Positions 33,748 through 41,628 of a DNA stretch of 64,000 nt are shown piece after piece. Source of the DNA: Microcella daejeonensis (GTDB lineage Bacteria > Actinomycetota > Actinomycetes > Actinomycetales > Microbacteriaceae). Position 1 is the stretch's first letter; every line of letters starts with the position of its first letter. A program made the translations under genes and the position numbers. The notes beneath the pieces are model-generated. The model did no database searches and was not told the origin of the DNA. It saw only the letters and a list, made by a program, of their open reading frames with translations. The stretch covers positions 1,178,001 through 1,242,000 of the forward strand of contig NZ_CP113089.1 of the NCBI RefSeq assembly GCF_026625045.1, in the 5' to 3' direction.

Positions 33748-34026
33748 GACCGCCCCTTCCGTGCCGCCTCATCCGGCGAAGTCTACGGTTTAGGAAACCG
33801 AACTTCGTGCTGGTGTCCGCAGGAGGGAAGCTTGCGCGCATCTTTGACGGCGGATTGCTCAATTCGCGGGCCTGCCAATAGAGCCGGTTACGTGTTCAGA
33901 TGTCCCAGTTGATGCCGCCGCGCTGCGAAGCTTCGCACTTCAGCCTCACGGGTGAGCAGTTCGGCTCCACCGCGTACTACGACTCCCGATTCGGCCGGAC
34001 CATGCGCGGCTGACCTACCGCAGCAC

Positions 34027-34311
34027 CTACCGCGCCATGAGATCCGCGTACTCCGGGTGTCGCCGCATCCACATGACGACGAAGGGGCAGCGCGGCTGGA
34101 CCCGCTCGGTGCTCTCCGACCGGAGGTGATCGAGCACCGCCTGCACGACCTCGCCGCCGACCCCCTTGTTGCGCAGGAACGGCGGCACCTCCACATGGAT
34201 GAGCTGCATCACCCCGTCGCGGCGGTCGTAGGCGATGAAGCCGCGCAGCTCCTCGCCGTCGTGCACCGTGTAGCGCTCGGAATCGGGCTCGTGGGTCACC
34301 GTCAGCGTCAT
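34027..34311 (-). CDS. small GNAT-fold N-acetyltransferase (YjdJ/COG2388 type)
   Basis: A 94-residue minimal GNAT. It has GFIAYDRRDGVMQLIHVEVP (strands 3-4), then PFLRNKGVGGEVVQAVLDHL, the acetyl-CoA pyrophosphate loop (R/Q-x-x-G-x-G), and PFVVMWMRRHPEYADL at the end, the standard C-terminus of this family. The function of COG2388 proteins is not established. Composition is back to genome-typical high GC, so it marks the right border of the low-GC island. The preceding 279-base gap (33748-34026) holds no gene I can support. Confidence 0.85.
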   Translation of the reverse strand: MTLTVTHEPDSERYTVHDGEELRGFIAYDRRDGVMQLIHVEVPPFLRNKGVGGEVVQAVLDHLRSESTERVQPRCPFVVMWMRRHPEYADLMAR

Positions 34312-34393
34312 GACCGGCACCCTACCGAGCGAGCCCGAGCGGGCATCCAGGCGGGGCGGCACGGCGGAATGCTTTAGCGCCTAAACTTCACGC

Positions 34394-35290
34394 ATGACGC
34401 TGACCCCCGCATCCGAGCCGCCGCGCGGCCCCCGCCCCTCTGTGCTGGTGACCGGCGCCACCGGGGGAGTGGGCTCGGCCGTCGTGCGCCACCTGCTCGG
34501 CCGCGGCGAGCCCGTCGTGAGCGCCGTGCGCGACCCGGGCGAGGCGGGCGTCGTGCCCGGCAGCGAGGCGCGCCCCTTCGATTTCGAGAGCGAGAACACC
34601 TGGGCGGATGCTCTCGCCGGGTGCGATCGCCTGTTCCTGCTGCGCCCGCCGCCCATCGCCGACGTGCACCGGCACCTGCTGCCCTTCGCCGACGCCGCGC
34701 TCGAGCGGGGCATCCGGCACATCGTCTTCCTCTCGCTGCAGGGGGTGCAGTTCAACCGCGCCACCCCGCACCATGCGGTCGAGAAGCACCTGCGCGCCCG
34801 GAAGGCGCCGTATACGTTCCTGCGCCCGAACTTCTTCATGCAGAACCTCAGCACCACGTACCGCGCCGACATCCGCGACCGCGACCGGATCGCCGTGCCC
34901 GCCGGCCGCGCCCGCACCGCCGTCATCGACACCGACGACATCGGACGCGTCGCCGCCCGCGTGCTCACCGAGCCCGGCCACATCGGCAAGGCCTACACGC
35001 TGTCGGGCGAGCAGTCGCTCACCTACGACGACATCGCCCGGATGCTCACCGCCGAGCTCGGCCGCCCCATCCGCTACACGCGCCCGACCGCGGTCGAGTA
35101 CGCCGAGCAGCGGCGCCGCGCCGGAGCCGCCCCCGACTACATCGACGTGCAGGCGATGATCTGGCGCATCGTGCGCTTGAATGTCTCGGCCCTGCCGAAC
35201 CGCCAGGTGCGCCGCCTCACCGGAGCCCCCGCGACGACCTTCGCCGAGTTCGCGCACCGCGAGCGCGCGGTGTGGATGCCTGCGGATTAG
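34394..35290 (+). CDS. NmrA-like NAD(P)-binding protein
   Basis: A 298-residue atypical SDR of the NmrA/quinone oxidoreductase 2 type. The nucleotide-binding motif VLVTGATGGVGSAVVRHLL lies at residues ~17-35; HIVFLSLQGVQFNRATPHH and VEKHLRARKAPYTFLRPNFF are family segments. No Tyr-x3-Lys catalytic pair is evident in the usual place. It may act as an NAD(P)H-dependent reductase or redox sensor. TAAACT six bases before the ATG suggests a leaderless transcript. Confidence 0.87.
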   Translation: MTLTPASEPPRGPRPSVLVTGATGGVGSAVVRHLLGRGEPVVSAVRDPGEAGVVPGSEARPFDFESENTWADALAGCDRLFLLRPPPIADVHRHLLPFADAALERGIRHIVFLSLQGVQFNRATPHHAVEKHLRARKAPYTFLRPNFFMQNLSTTYRADIRDRDRIAVPAGRARTAVIDTDDIGRVAARVLTEPGHIGKAYTLSGEQSLTYDDIARMLTAELGRPIRYTRPTAVEYAEQRRRAGAAPDYIDVQAMIWRIVRLNVSALPNRQVRRLTGAPATTFAEFAHRERAVWMPAD

Positions 35291-35383
35291 CGGCCTTCTT
35301 GTGTCGGTGGCTGCCGCTACATTCTGGCTCAAGAGCGTTGGTCGGTCATCGGCCTGACGTGTGAGGGCAATAAGGGCGGCCGC

Positions 35384-35875
35384 ATGATCATCGAGAGGTT
35401 GGATGGCCACGACCGCTCGACGTTCGACTGCGGAGTTCCGGAACTCAACGACTGGCTGCGAACGCAGGCGGCTCAGCAGCAGAAGCGCGGCAACTCGGCG
35501 ACCTTCGTCGGAGCGGACTCGGAGGACGGGCGGGTGGTGGGCTACTACTCCTCGCTCGCGTATCGACTCGATCTCGACGAGGTCGCGACGGCGTACGGCG
35601 CCGGCAAGCGCCGATACCCGATGCCGGCGGTGCTGCTCGCGCGTCTCGCCGTGTGCGTGAGCTACCGCGGGAAGAGAGCGGGCGAAGCGCTGCTCGTCCA
35701 CGCGCTCAGCGGCGCCGTCGATGTCGCCGACAACGTCGGCGTGGAAGTGCTCGTCGTGCACGCGATCGATAAAGACGCGGCAGCCTTCTACGGTCGCTAC
35801 GGATTCACGCAGTTCGCGGATCACGAGCTGCACCTGTTCATGCCGATGAAGGCGATCCGGTCTCTCGTGCGGTGA
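35384..35875 (+). CDS. GNAT acetyltransferase, TacT/AtaT-like toxin
   Basis: A 163-residue GNAT resembling toxins that acetylate aminoacyl-tRNA. The start (STFDCGVPELNDWLRTQAAQ) and VVGYYSSLAYRLDLDE are diagnostic of the DUF1778-partnered group. PMPAVLLARLAVCVSYRGKR leads into AGEALLVHAL with the acetyl-CoA loop (here R-x-G-K-R-A-G-E), and AAAFYGRYGFTQF contains the catalytic tyrosine. The probable antitoxin lies downstream rather than upstream, separated by 100 bases with its own promoter. GGGCGG before the ATG is a weak ribosome-binding site. Confidence 0.82.
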   Translation: MIIERLDGHDRSTFDCGVPELNDWLRTQAAQQQKRGNSATFVGADSEDGRVVGYYSSLAYRLDLDEVATAYGAGKRRYPMPAVLLARLAVCVSYRGKRAGEALLVHALSGAVDVADNVGVEVLVVHAIDKDAAAFYGRYGFTQFADHELHLFMPMKAIRSLVR

Positions 35876-35898
35876 TCGTTACGGCCGCCCCTATCCGC

Positions 35899-35917
35899 GT
35901 ACATACAATGGATGTAC
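35899..35917. promoter_or_regulatory. operator/promoter between toxin and antitoxin genes
   Basis: GTACAT-ACAATGG-ATGTAC is a perfect inverted repeat with six-base arms. The -10-like TACAAT (35904-35909) lies inside it, so a repressor bound there would block the antitoxin promoter. RHH-type antitoxins usually autoregulate through such sites. This is inferred from position and symmetry. Confidence 0.55.
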
Positions 35918-35975
35918 ACTCGCTCCTCACCGCCACTCCCACCTCTGTCACGCCCCGCTCGAAGAGAGTCCCCTC

Positions 35976-36251
35976 ATGACGACCTCGCAGACGCGCATCA
36001 ACATGCGCATCTCCACCGAAGCCCTCGACCAGATCCGCGACGCTGCCCGACTGCAGGGTCAGGACGTCACGGCGTTCGTCCTCGGCGCTGCGATGGCCAA
36101 CGCGCGCCAAGTCCTCCTCGAAGATCGTGTTCTCACGATGACGCCCGCCGAAGTCCTGCAGCTCGAGCGCGCCCTGGACGCCGACGCGGCACCCTCCAAG
36201 CGACTGCGCGAGGCCGTGCGGCGGCATGGCGCCGCTGTTCGCTCGGAATAG
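35976..36251 (+). CDS. DUF1778-like (RHH) antitoxin
   Basis: A 91-residue protein with the ribbon-helix-helix start TRINMRISTEALDQIRDAAR followed by LQGQDVTAFVLGAAMANARQ (residues ~7-45), as in TacA/AtaR DUF1778 antitoxins. The C-terminal half (LTMTPAEVLQLERALD) matches the toxin-binding arm LSxxDxxxFxxAL. It should dimerise, bind the GTACAT operator and neutralise the GNAT toxin encoded upstream. The 179-base gap downstream (36252-36430) shows only a -10 box for the next gene. Confidence 0.8.
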   Translation: MTTSQTRINMRISTEALDQIRDAARLQGQDVTAFVLGAAMANARQVLLEDRVLTMTPAEVLQLERALDADAAPSKRLREAVRRHGAAVRSE

Positions 36252-36430
36252 TCACCTCCCGACGAGCGGCGGAGCGCGGAGACGATCTCGCGCACCGTCC
36301 GGATCGAGGGCCCGGAGTGGACCGTGGGGTTGCTCTCCGAGGTTCTGCCGAGCGCGCCCCCTGTGCGAGACCGGACCGGCCCCCGAATGAGGGCTTTTCA
36401 GCACTCTCAGGTTTCTCCTAGGTTCGAGAC

Positions 36431-37342
36431 ATGACTGACACCCCTACGTCCTCGCCCGCGGGCGACACCCACGACTCCCCGACCGCGACCGTCGCGTCGC
36501 CCCCGCCCCCCTTCACCCCTGCCGCGCCGGTGGAAGCCAAGCGACCCGCGGGCAATGGCCTCGCCATCGCGTCTCTCATCCTCGGCATCATCGCGATCCT
36601 CGGATTCGCCGTGCCCGTGCTCAATGTGTTCTCCGCCCTGCTGGCCGTCGTCGGCCTCGTGCTGGGAGTCATCGCGCTTGCGCGGAAGGCCGCCTCGCGC
36701 GGGCTCTCGCTCAGCGGGACGATCGTCTCCGCGCTCGCGCTCCTCCTCTCCCTCATCTTCATCGTCATCTACGCCGTCGGCTTCAGCGCCGCGATCGACG
36801 AGGTCTCGAGCGAGCCGACCATCGTCGAGGAGCCTGCCGACGTCGAGGCGGAGCCTGCGGCTCCGGCCGAGGAGCCGGCGGAGCCCGACGCGTCCGATGT
36901 GGGAACGCGCGACAACCCCGCGCCCCTCGGCACGATGATCGAGCTCCGCGAGTTCGGTGAGCCCACCTACGAGCTGACGCTCGGCCCCGCCGTGCTGAAT
37001 GCTAACGACGCGGTCACCGCGGCCAACCAGTTCAACGAGCCGCCGACCGAGGGGTTCCAGTACGCCCTGGTGCCCGTGAACCTGACCTACGTCGGAGCGG
37101 AGACGGGAACGCCGTGGCTCGACATCACGGTGGAGTACGTCTCGGCTGCCGGCACGACCCACACGGAGGGCGACACGCTGACCGTCGGTCCGTCGCCGAG
37201 CATGTTCGAGATCAACGAGATGTACAACGGCTCGACGGCCGTGGGCAACGTCCTCATCATGATCCCGACCGAGAACGCTGCCGGTGGTACCTGGACGGTG
37301 AAGTCGCTCTTCGGCGACCCGATCTTCTTCACCGCCGAGTAG
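36431..37342 (+). CDS. DUF4190/DUF4352-type membrane protein
   Basis: A 303-residue protein. After a Pro/Thr-rich N-terminus, two membrane helices (~residues 40-75 and 92-115) form a DUF4190-like unit: NGLAIASLILGIIAILGF and ARKAASRGLSLSGTIVSALA. An acidic Pro/Ala/Glu linker (~130-160) leads to an extracellular beta-sandwich like DUF4352/telomeric-repeat-binding-factor-2-like domains (LGPAVLNANDAVTAANQFNE, YALVPVNLTYVGAETG). The function is unknown, probably cell-surface. TAGGTT six bases before the ATG marks a leaderless start. A strong hairpin follows the stop. Confidence 0.78.
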   Translation: MTDTPTSSPAGDTHDSPTATVASPPPPFTPAAPVEAKRPAGNGLAIASLILGIIAILGFAVPVLNVFSALLAVVGLVLGVIALARKAASRGLSLSGTIVSALALLLSLIFIVIYAVGFSAAIDEVSSEPTIVEEPADVEAEPAAPAEEPAEPDASDVGTRDNPAPLGTMIELREFGEPTYELTLGPAVLNANDAVTAANQFNEPPTEGFQYALVPVNLTYVGAETGTPWLDITVEYVSAAGTTHTEGDTLTVGPSPSMFEINEMYNGSTAVGNVLIMIPTENAAGGTWTVKSLFGDPIFFTAE

Positions 37343-37349
37343 TACTGAC

Positions 37350-37395
37350 CGCACATCGGCCCGGGGCGCTCGAGGGAGCCCCGGGCCGATGTGCG
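37350..37395 (+). terminator. strong intrinsic hairpin terminator
   Basis: Perfect 18-base arms (CGCACATCGGCCCGGGGC and its complement) enclose a ten-base loop just after the stop of the preceding gene. No T-run follows, as is common in high-GC actinobacteria. Confidence 0.8.
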
Positions 37396-37587
37396 TCCCG
37401 CCGCTTTGCGTGACAGTGAGCTGGGCCTCGTTGTGCCGAAGCGTGCGGACCTGCTTGTGCGAGCGGGTCGCGATCGCGACGGTGGGTCCGCACGGCGTTC
37501 TTCGCGCTCGCCTGCGCCCGACCTCTGCTGAGCGGCTGCGCCGCGCCGCGCCGCCGCTTGCCCCCGGCCGCACCTGTTCCGCAATCA

Positions 37588-37601
37588 TGATTTACTAATC
37601 A
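37588..37601. promoter_or_regulatory. probable TetR operator
   Basis: TGATT-TACT-AATCA is a perfect palindrome ending one base before the tetR-like ATG, in the only AT-rich patch of the region. Autoregulation is inferred. Confidence 0.5.
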
Positions 37602-37602
37602 C

Positions 37603-38223
37603 ATGGCCCGACCTCGAACCGTTAGCGACGACGAGGTCCTCGAGCGCATCGCCGACTCCCTCGAGGGGGACACCGGTCCGTGGAGCCTGGAGAGCGCGGC
37701 GGCGGCGACCGGCCTGCACGCGGCCACACTGATCAAGCGGTTCGGCTCGCGGCACGGGCTGCTGCTTGCACTCAGCCGGCGCTGGATCGCGGGCATCCCC
37801 GAGGGCGCCACCGGGGACGACGCGGTGGGGGAGCTGCGGCGATGGGCCGCCTCACTGGCAGACCCGGGCGCGGGGGTACCCGCCGCCGAGGAGACCACGA
37901 ACAGCGACGACAACGGCGGCACCGCTGTTGCCGTCGCCACCCGCACGCTGGCCCGAATCGACATGCTCGTCGAGGATCTGCGCGATCCTGAGCTGCGCCT
38001 GCTGCTGCACGAGGGCTGGTCGAAGCACCTCGCGCACCTCACCGCGCTCGTCGGCCGCGCGCAGGACGACGGGCGGTTGCGCGCCGCGCTGCCCGCGCCG
38101 CAGCTCGCGCGGCTGCTGCTCGACGCCGCCCACGGCGGCATCCTGCGCGACGCCGTCGACCCCGATTCCACCGGAACCGCGTCCTCGGACTCGGTGCTGA
38201 CCGCCCTGGAGGCATTCGCATGA
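37603..38223 (+). CDS. TetR family transcriptional regulator
   Basis: A 206-residue regulator. The HTH (residues ~8-50) is slightly unusual: VSDDEVLERIADSLEGD then WSLESAAAATGLHAATLIKR and FGSRHGLLLALSRRW. The helical C-terminal domain has LLDAAHGGILRDAV, as in TetR_C-type domains. It is translationally coupled (ATGA) to a RibD/DHFR-like reductase, which it probably controls. The palindrome directly before the start is the likely binding site. The 260-base gap upstream holds the terminator of the previous gene. Confidence 0.82.
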   Translation: MARPRTVSDDEVLERIADSLEGDTGPWSLESAAAATGLHAATLIKRFGSRHGLLLALSRRWIAGIPEGATGDDAVGELRRWAASLADPGAGVPAAEETTNSDDNGGTAVAVATRTLARIDMLVEDLRDPELRLLLHEGWSKHLAHLTALVGRAQDDGRLRAALPAPQLARLLLDAAHGGILRDAVDPDSTGTASSDSVLTALEAFA

Positions 38224-38840
38224 CTCGAACCCCGCGCACCTGGTCGGGCCAGGTGTTCATCGCCACGAGCGTCGACGGCTACATCGCCCGGCCTGACGGC
38301 GACATCGACTGGCTGACCGACCCGCCCGCGCAGAGCGAGCACGCGGCGGAGCATCCCGGCCCCGACCCCGCGCCCGACTACGACGGCTTCATCGCCGACG
38401 TCACCCACCTCGTCATGGGGCGCGGAACCTACGAGAAGGTGCTCACCTTCGAAGAGTGGCCCTACGGCGACCGCCGAGTCATCGTCATCAGCACGAGCCT
38501 CGCGGCGAAATCCGATGCGGCGGCCGACGAGCGCGTCACGGTCGTGCCGTCGGTCGACGCGGCGTGCGCGCTGCTCGCCGACGAGGGCGCCGGCCGGGTC
38601 TACGTCGACGGCGGTCGCGTGATCAGCGCCTTCCTCGAGCGCGACCTGATCGACGAGCTCGTCATCACGCGTGCGCCGATCGTGCTCGGTGAGGGGCTTC
38701 CGCTGTTCCACGGGCTTCCGCGGTCGACGCGCCTCGTGCATCTCGGAACCTCGACGATCGAGGCCGGCATGGTGAGCAGCCGGTACCGGGTGGAGCACGC
38801 GGCGACGCCGGGCGGGGAGCCGGTCGACCCGGAGCGGTAA
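38220..38840 (+). CDS. dihydrofolate reductase/RibD-C family protein
   Basis: A 206-residue NAD(P)H-dependent reductase-fold protein. The N-terminus GQVFIATSVDGYIARPDGDI, HLVMGRGTYEKVLTFEEWPY and GRVYVDGGRVISAFLERDLI are diagnostic of the YwjB/YyaP-type DHFR-like family. The folate substrate residues of true DHFR are not conserved, so the reaction is unknown. The start overlaps the stop of the TetR gene. Shortly downstream (38867-38882) CTTGAGCGCACATA is a fragment of repeat family 4. Confidence 0.87.
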   Translation: MTRTPRTWSGQVFIATSVDGYIARPDGDIDWLTDPPAQSEHAAEHPGPDPAPDYDGFIADVTHLVMGRGTYEKVLTFEEWPYGDRRVIVISTSLAAKSDAAADERVTVVPSVDAACALLADEGAGRVYVDGGRVISAFLERDLIDELVITRAPIVLGEGLPLFHGLPRSTRLVHLGTSTIEAGMVSSRYRVEHAATPGGEPVDPER

Positions 38841-38966
38841 CGGGCCTTGCCTCGCCGGCTTCGGACGCTTGAGCGCACATAAGAGAGGAGCGGTGCCCCA
38901 CCCCGGCCCGGAAAGGCCCAGTGACCAGCCGACCAGCCGACCGGCCAGTGCGACCGCGAGCAAGAT

Positions 38967-40007
38967 CTACGCGCTCGCGCGCACCACCACGTCGGTCGGC
39001 ATGAGCAGGCGCGTCTGCGCCGGCACGCGCCCGGCCAGCAGGTCGAGCATCATGCGCGCCATCGCCTCGCCCATGAGCTCGGAGGGCTGACGCACCGTCG
39101 TCAGCGGCACCTCGCCGGTGAGCGCCGCGGGGCTGTCGTCGAAGCCGACGACCGCGACGTCCTCCGGAACGCGCAGGCCGCGCTCCCGCAGCACGTTGAG
39201 CACGCCGAGCGCCATGAGGTCGCTCGCGACGAAGACGGCGTCGAACTCCTCGCCCGAGGTGAGCAGCTCGCGGGCGGCGCGGGCTCCGCCGAGCATCGTG
39301 AAGTCGCCGTCGGCGCGCGGGCCCTCGGGCAGACCGGCCGCGGCGAGGGCATCCCGCCAGCCGGCCAGGCGGTCGAGACCGGCCGGCATGTCGACCGGGC
39401 CGTGCACCGTCGCGATGCGGGTGCGGCCGCGGTCGATGAGGTAGCGGGTGCCGTCGGCGGCGGCGAGGCGGTTGTCGACGTCGACGAAGTACGTGCCCGG
39501 GGTCTGCTCGGGGTCGATGGGGCGGCCGCCGAAGACCACCGGAAGGCTCGCGCCGAGCGTCGCCAGATCGTGGTCGCCCGAGTGGTGCGAGACGACGATT
39601 GCGCCGTCGACGTTGCCGCCCAGCAGGTAGTCGACCGACTTGCGCGAGCCCGAGGGGCCCGCCAGGTGCAGGTTCAGCACGTAGTCGCTGTCGTCGAGCA
39701 CGCGGCTGATGCCCTGCACGACGGCGGCGAAGTAGGGGTCGCCGAAGAAGCGCGTCGTGTCCTCCGGCGCGACGAGCGCGATCGCCATCGAGCGGCGGTT
39801 CGCCAGCGAGCGGGCGGCGCGGTTCGGGCGGTAGCCGAGGCGGGCGATCGCCTCCTGCACCGTCGCCACCACGTCGGCGCTCACCTTCGGCGAGCCGTTC
39901 ACCACGCGCGACACCGTCGAGCGCGAGACGCCCGCCTCGGCCGCCACCATCTCGAGCGTCGGCGTGATGCGGGCGCCGGCGTCGACGGAGGCGGGCGCAG
40001 AGGTCAT
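38967..40007 (-). CDS. LacI family transcriptional regulator (CebR-like)
   Basis: A 346-residue regulator. The HTH and hinge occupy residues ~17-70 (TLEMVAAEAGVSRSTVSRVV, GYRPNRAARSLANRRS). A periplasmic-binding-protein-like sensor domain follows (VFVASDLMALGVLNVL; VVGFDDSPAALTGEVPLTTV). It is the last gene of the sugar operon and probably represses it through the TGAGAGCGCTCTCA palindromes upstream of the binding-protein gene. That operator resembles the TGGGAGCGCTCCCA of cellobiose regulators CebR/CelR, so cello-oligosaccharide is a likely inducer (inference from known family). Confidence 0.88.
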   Translation of the reverse strand: MTSAPASVDAGARITPTLEMVAAEAGVSRSTVSRVVNGSPKVSADVVATVQEAIARLGYRPNRAARSLANRRSMAIALVAPEDTTRFFGDPYFAAVVQGISRVLDDSDYVLNLHLAGPSGSRKSVDYLLGGNVDGAIVVSHHSGDHDLATLGASLPVVFGGRPIDPEQTPGTYFVDVDNRLAAADGTRYLIDRGRTRIATVHGPVDMPAGLDRLAGWRDALAAAGLPEGPRADGDFTMLGGARAARELLTSGEEFDAVFVASDLMALGVLNVLRERGLRVPEDVAVVGFDDSPAALTGEVPLTTVRQPSELMGEAMARMMLDLLAGRVPAQTRLLMPTDVVVRASA

Positions 40008-40044
40008 GTCGCGCAGTCTATTCGGCGGGTGCGCCGCGCCCCGA

Positions 40045-41628
40045 TCAGGCGAGCGGGTCGGCATCCGCGTGCGCCGCGGCGCCCATCGCGGCCGAACCCG
40101 AGACGGAACCCGAGCCCGCGCCCGAACCCGAACCCGCACCGGGCACCGCACCCGCGCCGGAGCCCGAATCCGAGCTCGTCGCCGGCAGCGCCCGCGCGCC
40201 GATGATGCGCCGGTACCGCAGCCCGCTCGACTTCACCGTGCGCTCCTGCGTCGCGTAGTCGACCCGCACGAGCCCGAAGCGCTTGGCGTAGCCCCAGGCC
40301 CACTCGTAGTTGTCCATGAGCGACCAGTAGAAGTAACCGTGCACCGGAACCCCCGCGTCGATCGCGTCGAGCACTGCCGCGAGGTGCGCCTCGAGGAAAT
40401 CGGCCCGAGCCACGTCGTCGACTGAGCCGTCGGGCTCCACGACGTCGTCGTAGGCGGCGCCGTTCTCCGTCACCGCGAGCAGCGCGCCCGCGGGCTCGGT
40501 GTACTCCTCGTGCACGCGCCGCAGCAGGCGGGTCAGCCCCTCGGGCTGCACCTCCCAGTCCATGGCCGTGACCGGCAGGCCCCGCGGGTGGAAGTGCACT
40601 CCCTGCCCGGCCGGGAACGGCGACAGCTTCGGCCGCTCCGACGGCGCGGCGGCCGCGAGCGAGGCACCGGCGAAGGGATGCCCGCTCACCGCCCCGCCCT
40701 GGTAGTAGTTGACCCCCAGCGCGTCGATGGGCGTCGCGATCGCCTCGAGGTCGCCCGGCTGCACCGGCAGCGCGAGCCCGAGGGCGGCGAGATCCTCCAC
40801 CACATCCGTCGGGTACGAGCCCCGGAAGATCGGATCGAGGAACAGCCGGTTGTGCTGCCCGTCGATGCGCCGCGCGGCGTCGCGGTCTGCCGCGTCGTGC
40901 GGGTCGACGGGGTCGGGCACGGTGAGGTTGAGCGTGATGCCGAGCTGCAGCGAGGCATCCCGTCGGCGCAGCTCCTGCGTGGCGAGCCCGTGCCCCAGCA
41001 GCAGGTGGTGCGCCGCGTCGAGCGAGGCCTGCGGGTCTTGGATGCCCGGCGCGTGCTCGCCGCTGAGGTAGCCGAGGAAGGCCGAGCACCACGGCTCATT
41101 GAGCGTCGTCCAGGCGTCGATGCGGTCGCCGAGCACGTCGTGCACGTGGCCGGCGTACTCGACGAAGCGGTGCGCGGTGTCGCGGTTGCGCCACCCGCCC
41201 TGCTGCTCGAGCGCCTGCGGAAGATCCCAGTGGTAGAGCGTCAGCCACGGCTGGATGCCCGCCTCGAGCAGCTCGTCGACCAGGCGCGAGTAGAACGCGA
41301 GCCCGGCCGGGTTCACCGCGCCGCCGTCGGGCTGCACGCGCGACCACGACGTCGAGAAGCGGTAGGTCTGCACGCCGAGCTCGCGCATGAGGGCGACGTC
41401 GCTCGGCATGCGCCGGTAGTGGTCGCACGCCGGCTCGCCGGAGTCGCCGCCGACGACGGCGCCGGGTACGCGCGCGAACGCGTCCCAGATGGAGTCGGTG
41501 CGGCCCTCGACGTGGGTCGAGCCCTCGATCTGGAAGGCGGCGGTCGCGACCCCGAAGCGGAAGTCGGCGGGGAACGCCCGCGCGGCGGCTCGAGGGGTGA
41601 CGATGGGGGCGGGGGTGAGGAGGGTCAT
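40045..41628 (-). CDS. GH1 family beta-glucosidase
   Basis: A 527-residue retaining beta-glucosidase without a signal peptide, so it acts on imported sugars. Visible are FRFGVATAAFQIEGS (~24), the acid/base glutamate in TLNEPWCSA (~170) and the nucleophile in AVTENGAAYDD (~385), then YFYWSLMDNYEWAWGYAKRF. The last ~50 residues form a Gly/Ser/Ala/Pro low-complexity tail, an extension beyond the ~450-residue family norm. The start overlaps the stop of the second permease (ATGA). It would hydrolyse cellobiose or another beta-glucoside delivered by the ABC transporter. Confidence 0.92.
   Translation of the reverse strand: MTLLTPAPIVTPRAAARAFPADFRFGVATAAFQIEGSTHVEGRTDSIWDAFARVPGAVVGGDSGEPACDHYRRMPSDVALMRELGVQTYRFSTSWSRVQPDGGAVNPAGLAFYSRLVDELLEAGIQPWLTLYHWDLPQALEQQGGWRNRDTAHRFVEYAGHVHDVLGDRIDAWTTLNEPWCSAFLGYLSGEHAPGIQDPQASLDAAHHLLLGHGLATQELRRRDASLQLGITLNLTVPDPVDPHDAADRDAARRIDGQHNRLFLDPIFRGSYPTDVVEDLAALGLALPVQPGDLEAIATPIDALGVNYYQGGAVSGHPFAGASLAAAAPSERPKLSPFPAGQGVHFHPRGLPVTAMDWEVQPEGLTRLLRRVHEEYTEPAGALLAVTENGAAYDDVVEPDGSVDDVARADFLEAHLAAVLDAIDAGVPVHGYFYWSLMDNYEWAWGYAKRFGLVRVDYATQERTVKSSGLRYRRIIGARALPATSSDSGSGAGAVPGAGSGSGAGSGSVSGSAAMGAAAHADADPLA

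Noticed and set aside
26660..34000. Prophage origin of the low-GC island
   Set aside because: No integrase, capsid, terminase or lysis genes are seen, so prophage is not supported; a defence or accessory island fits better.
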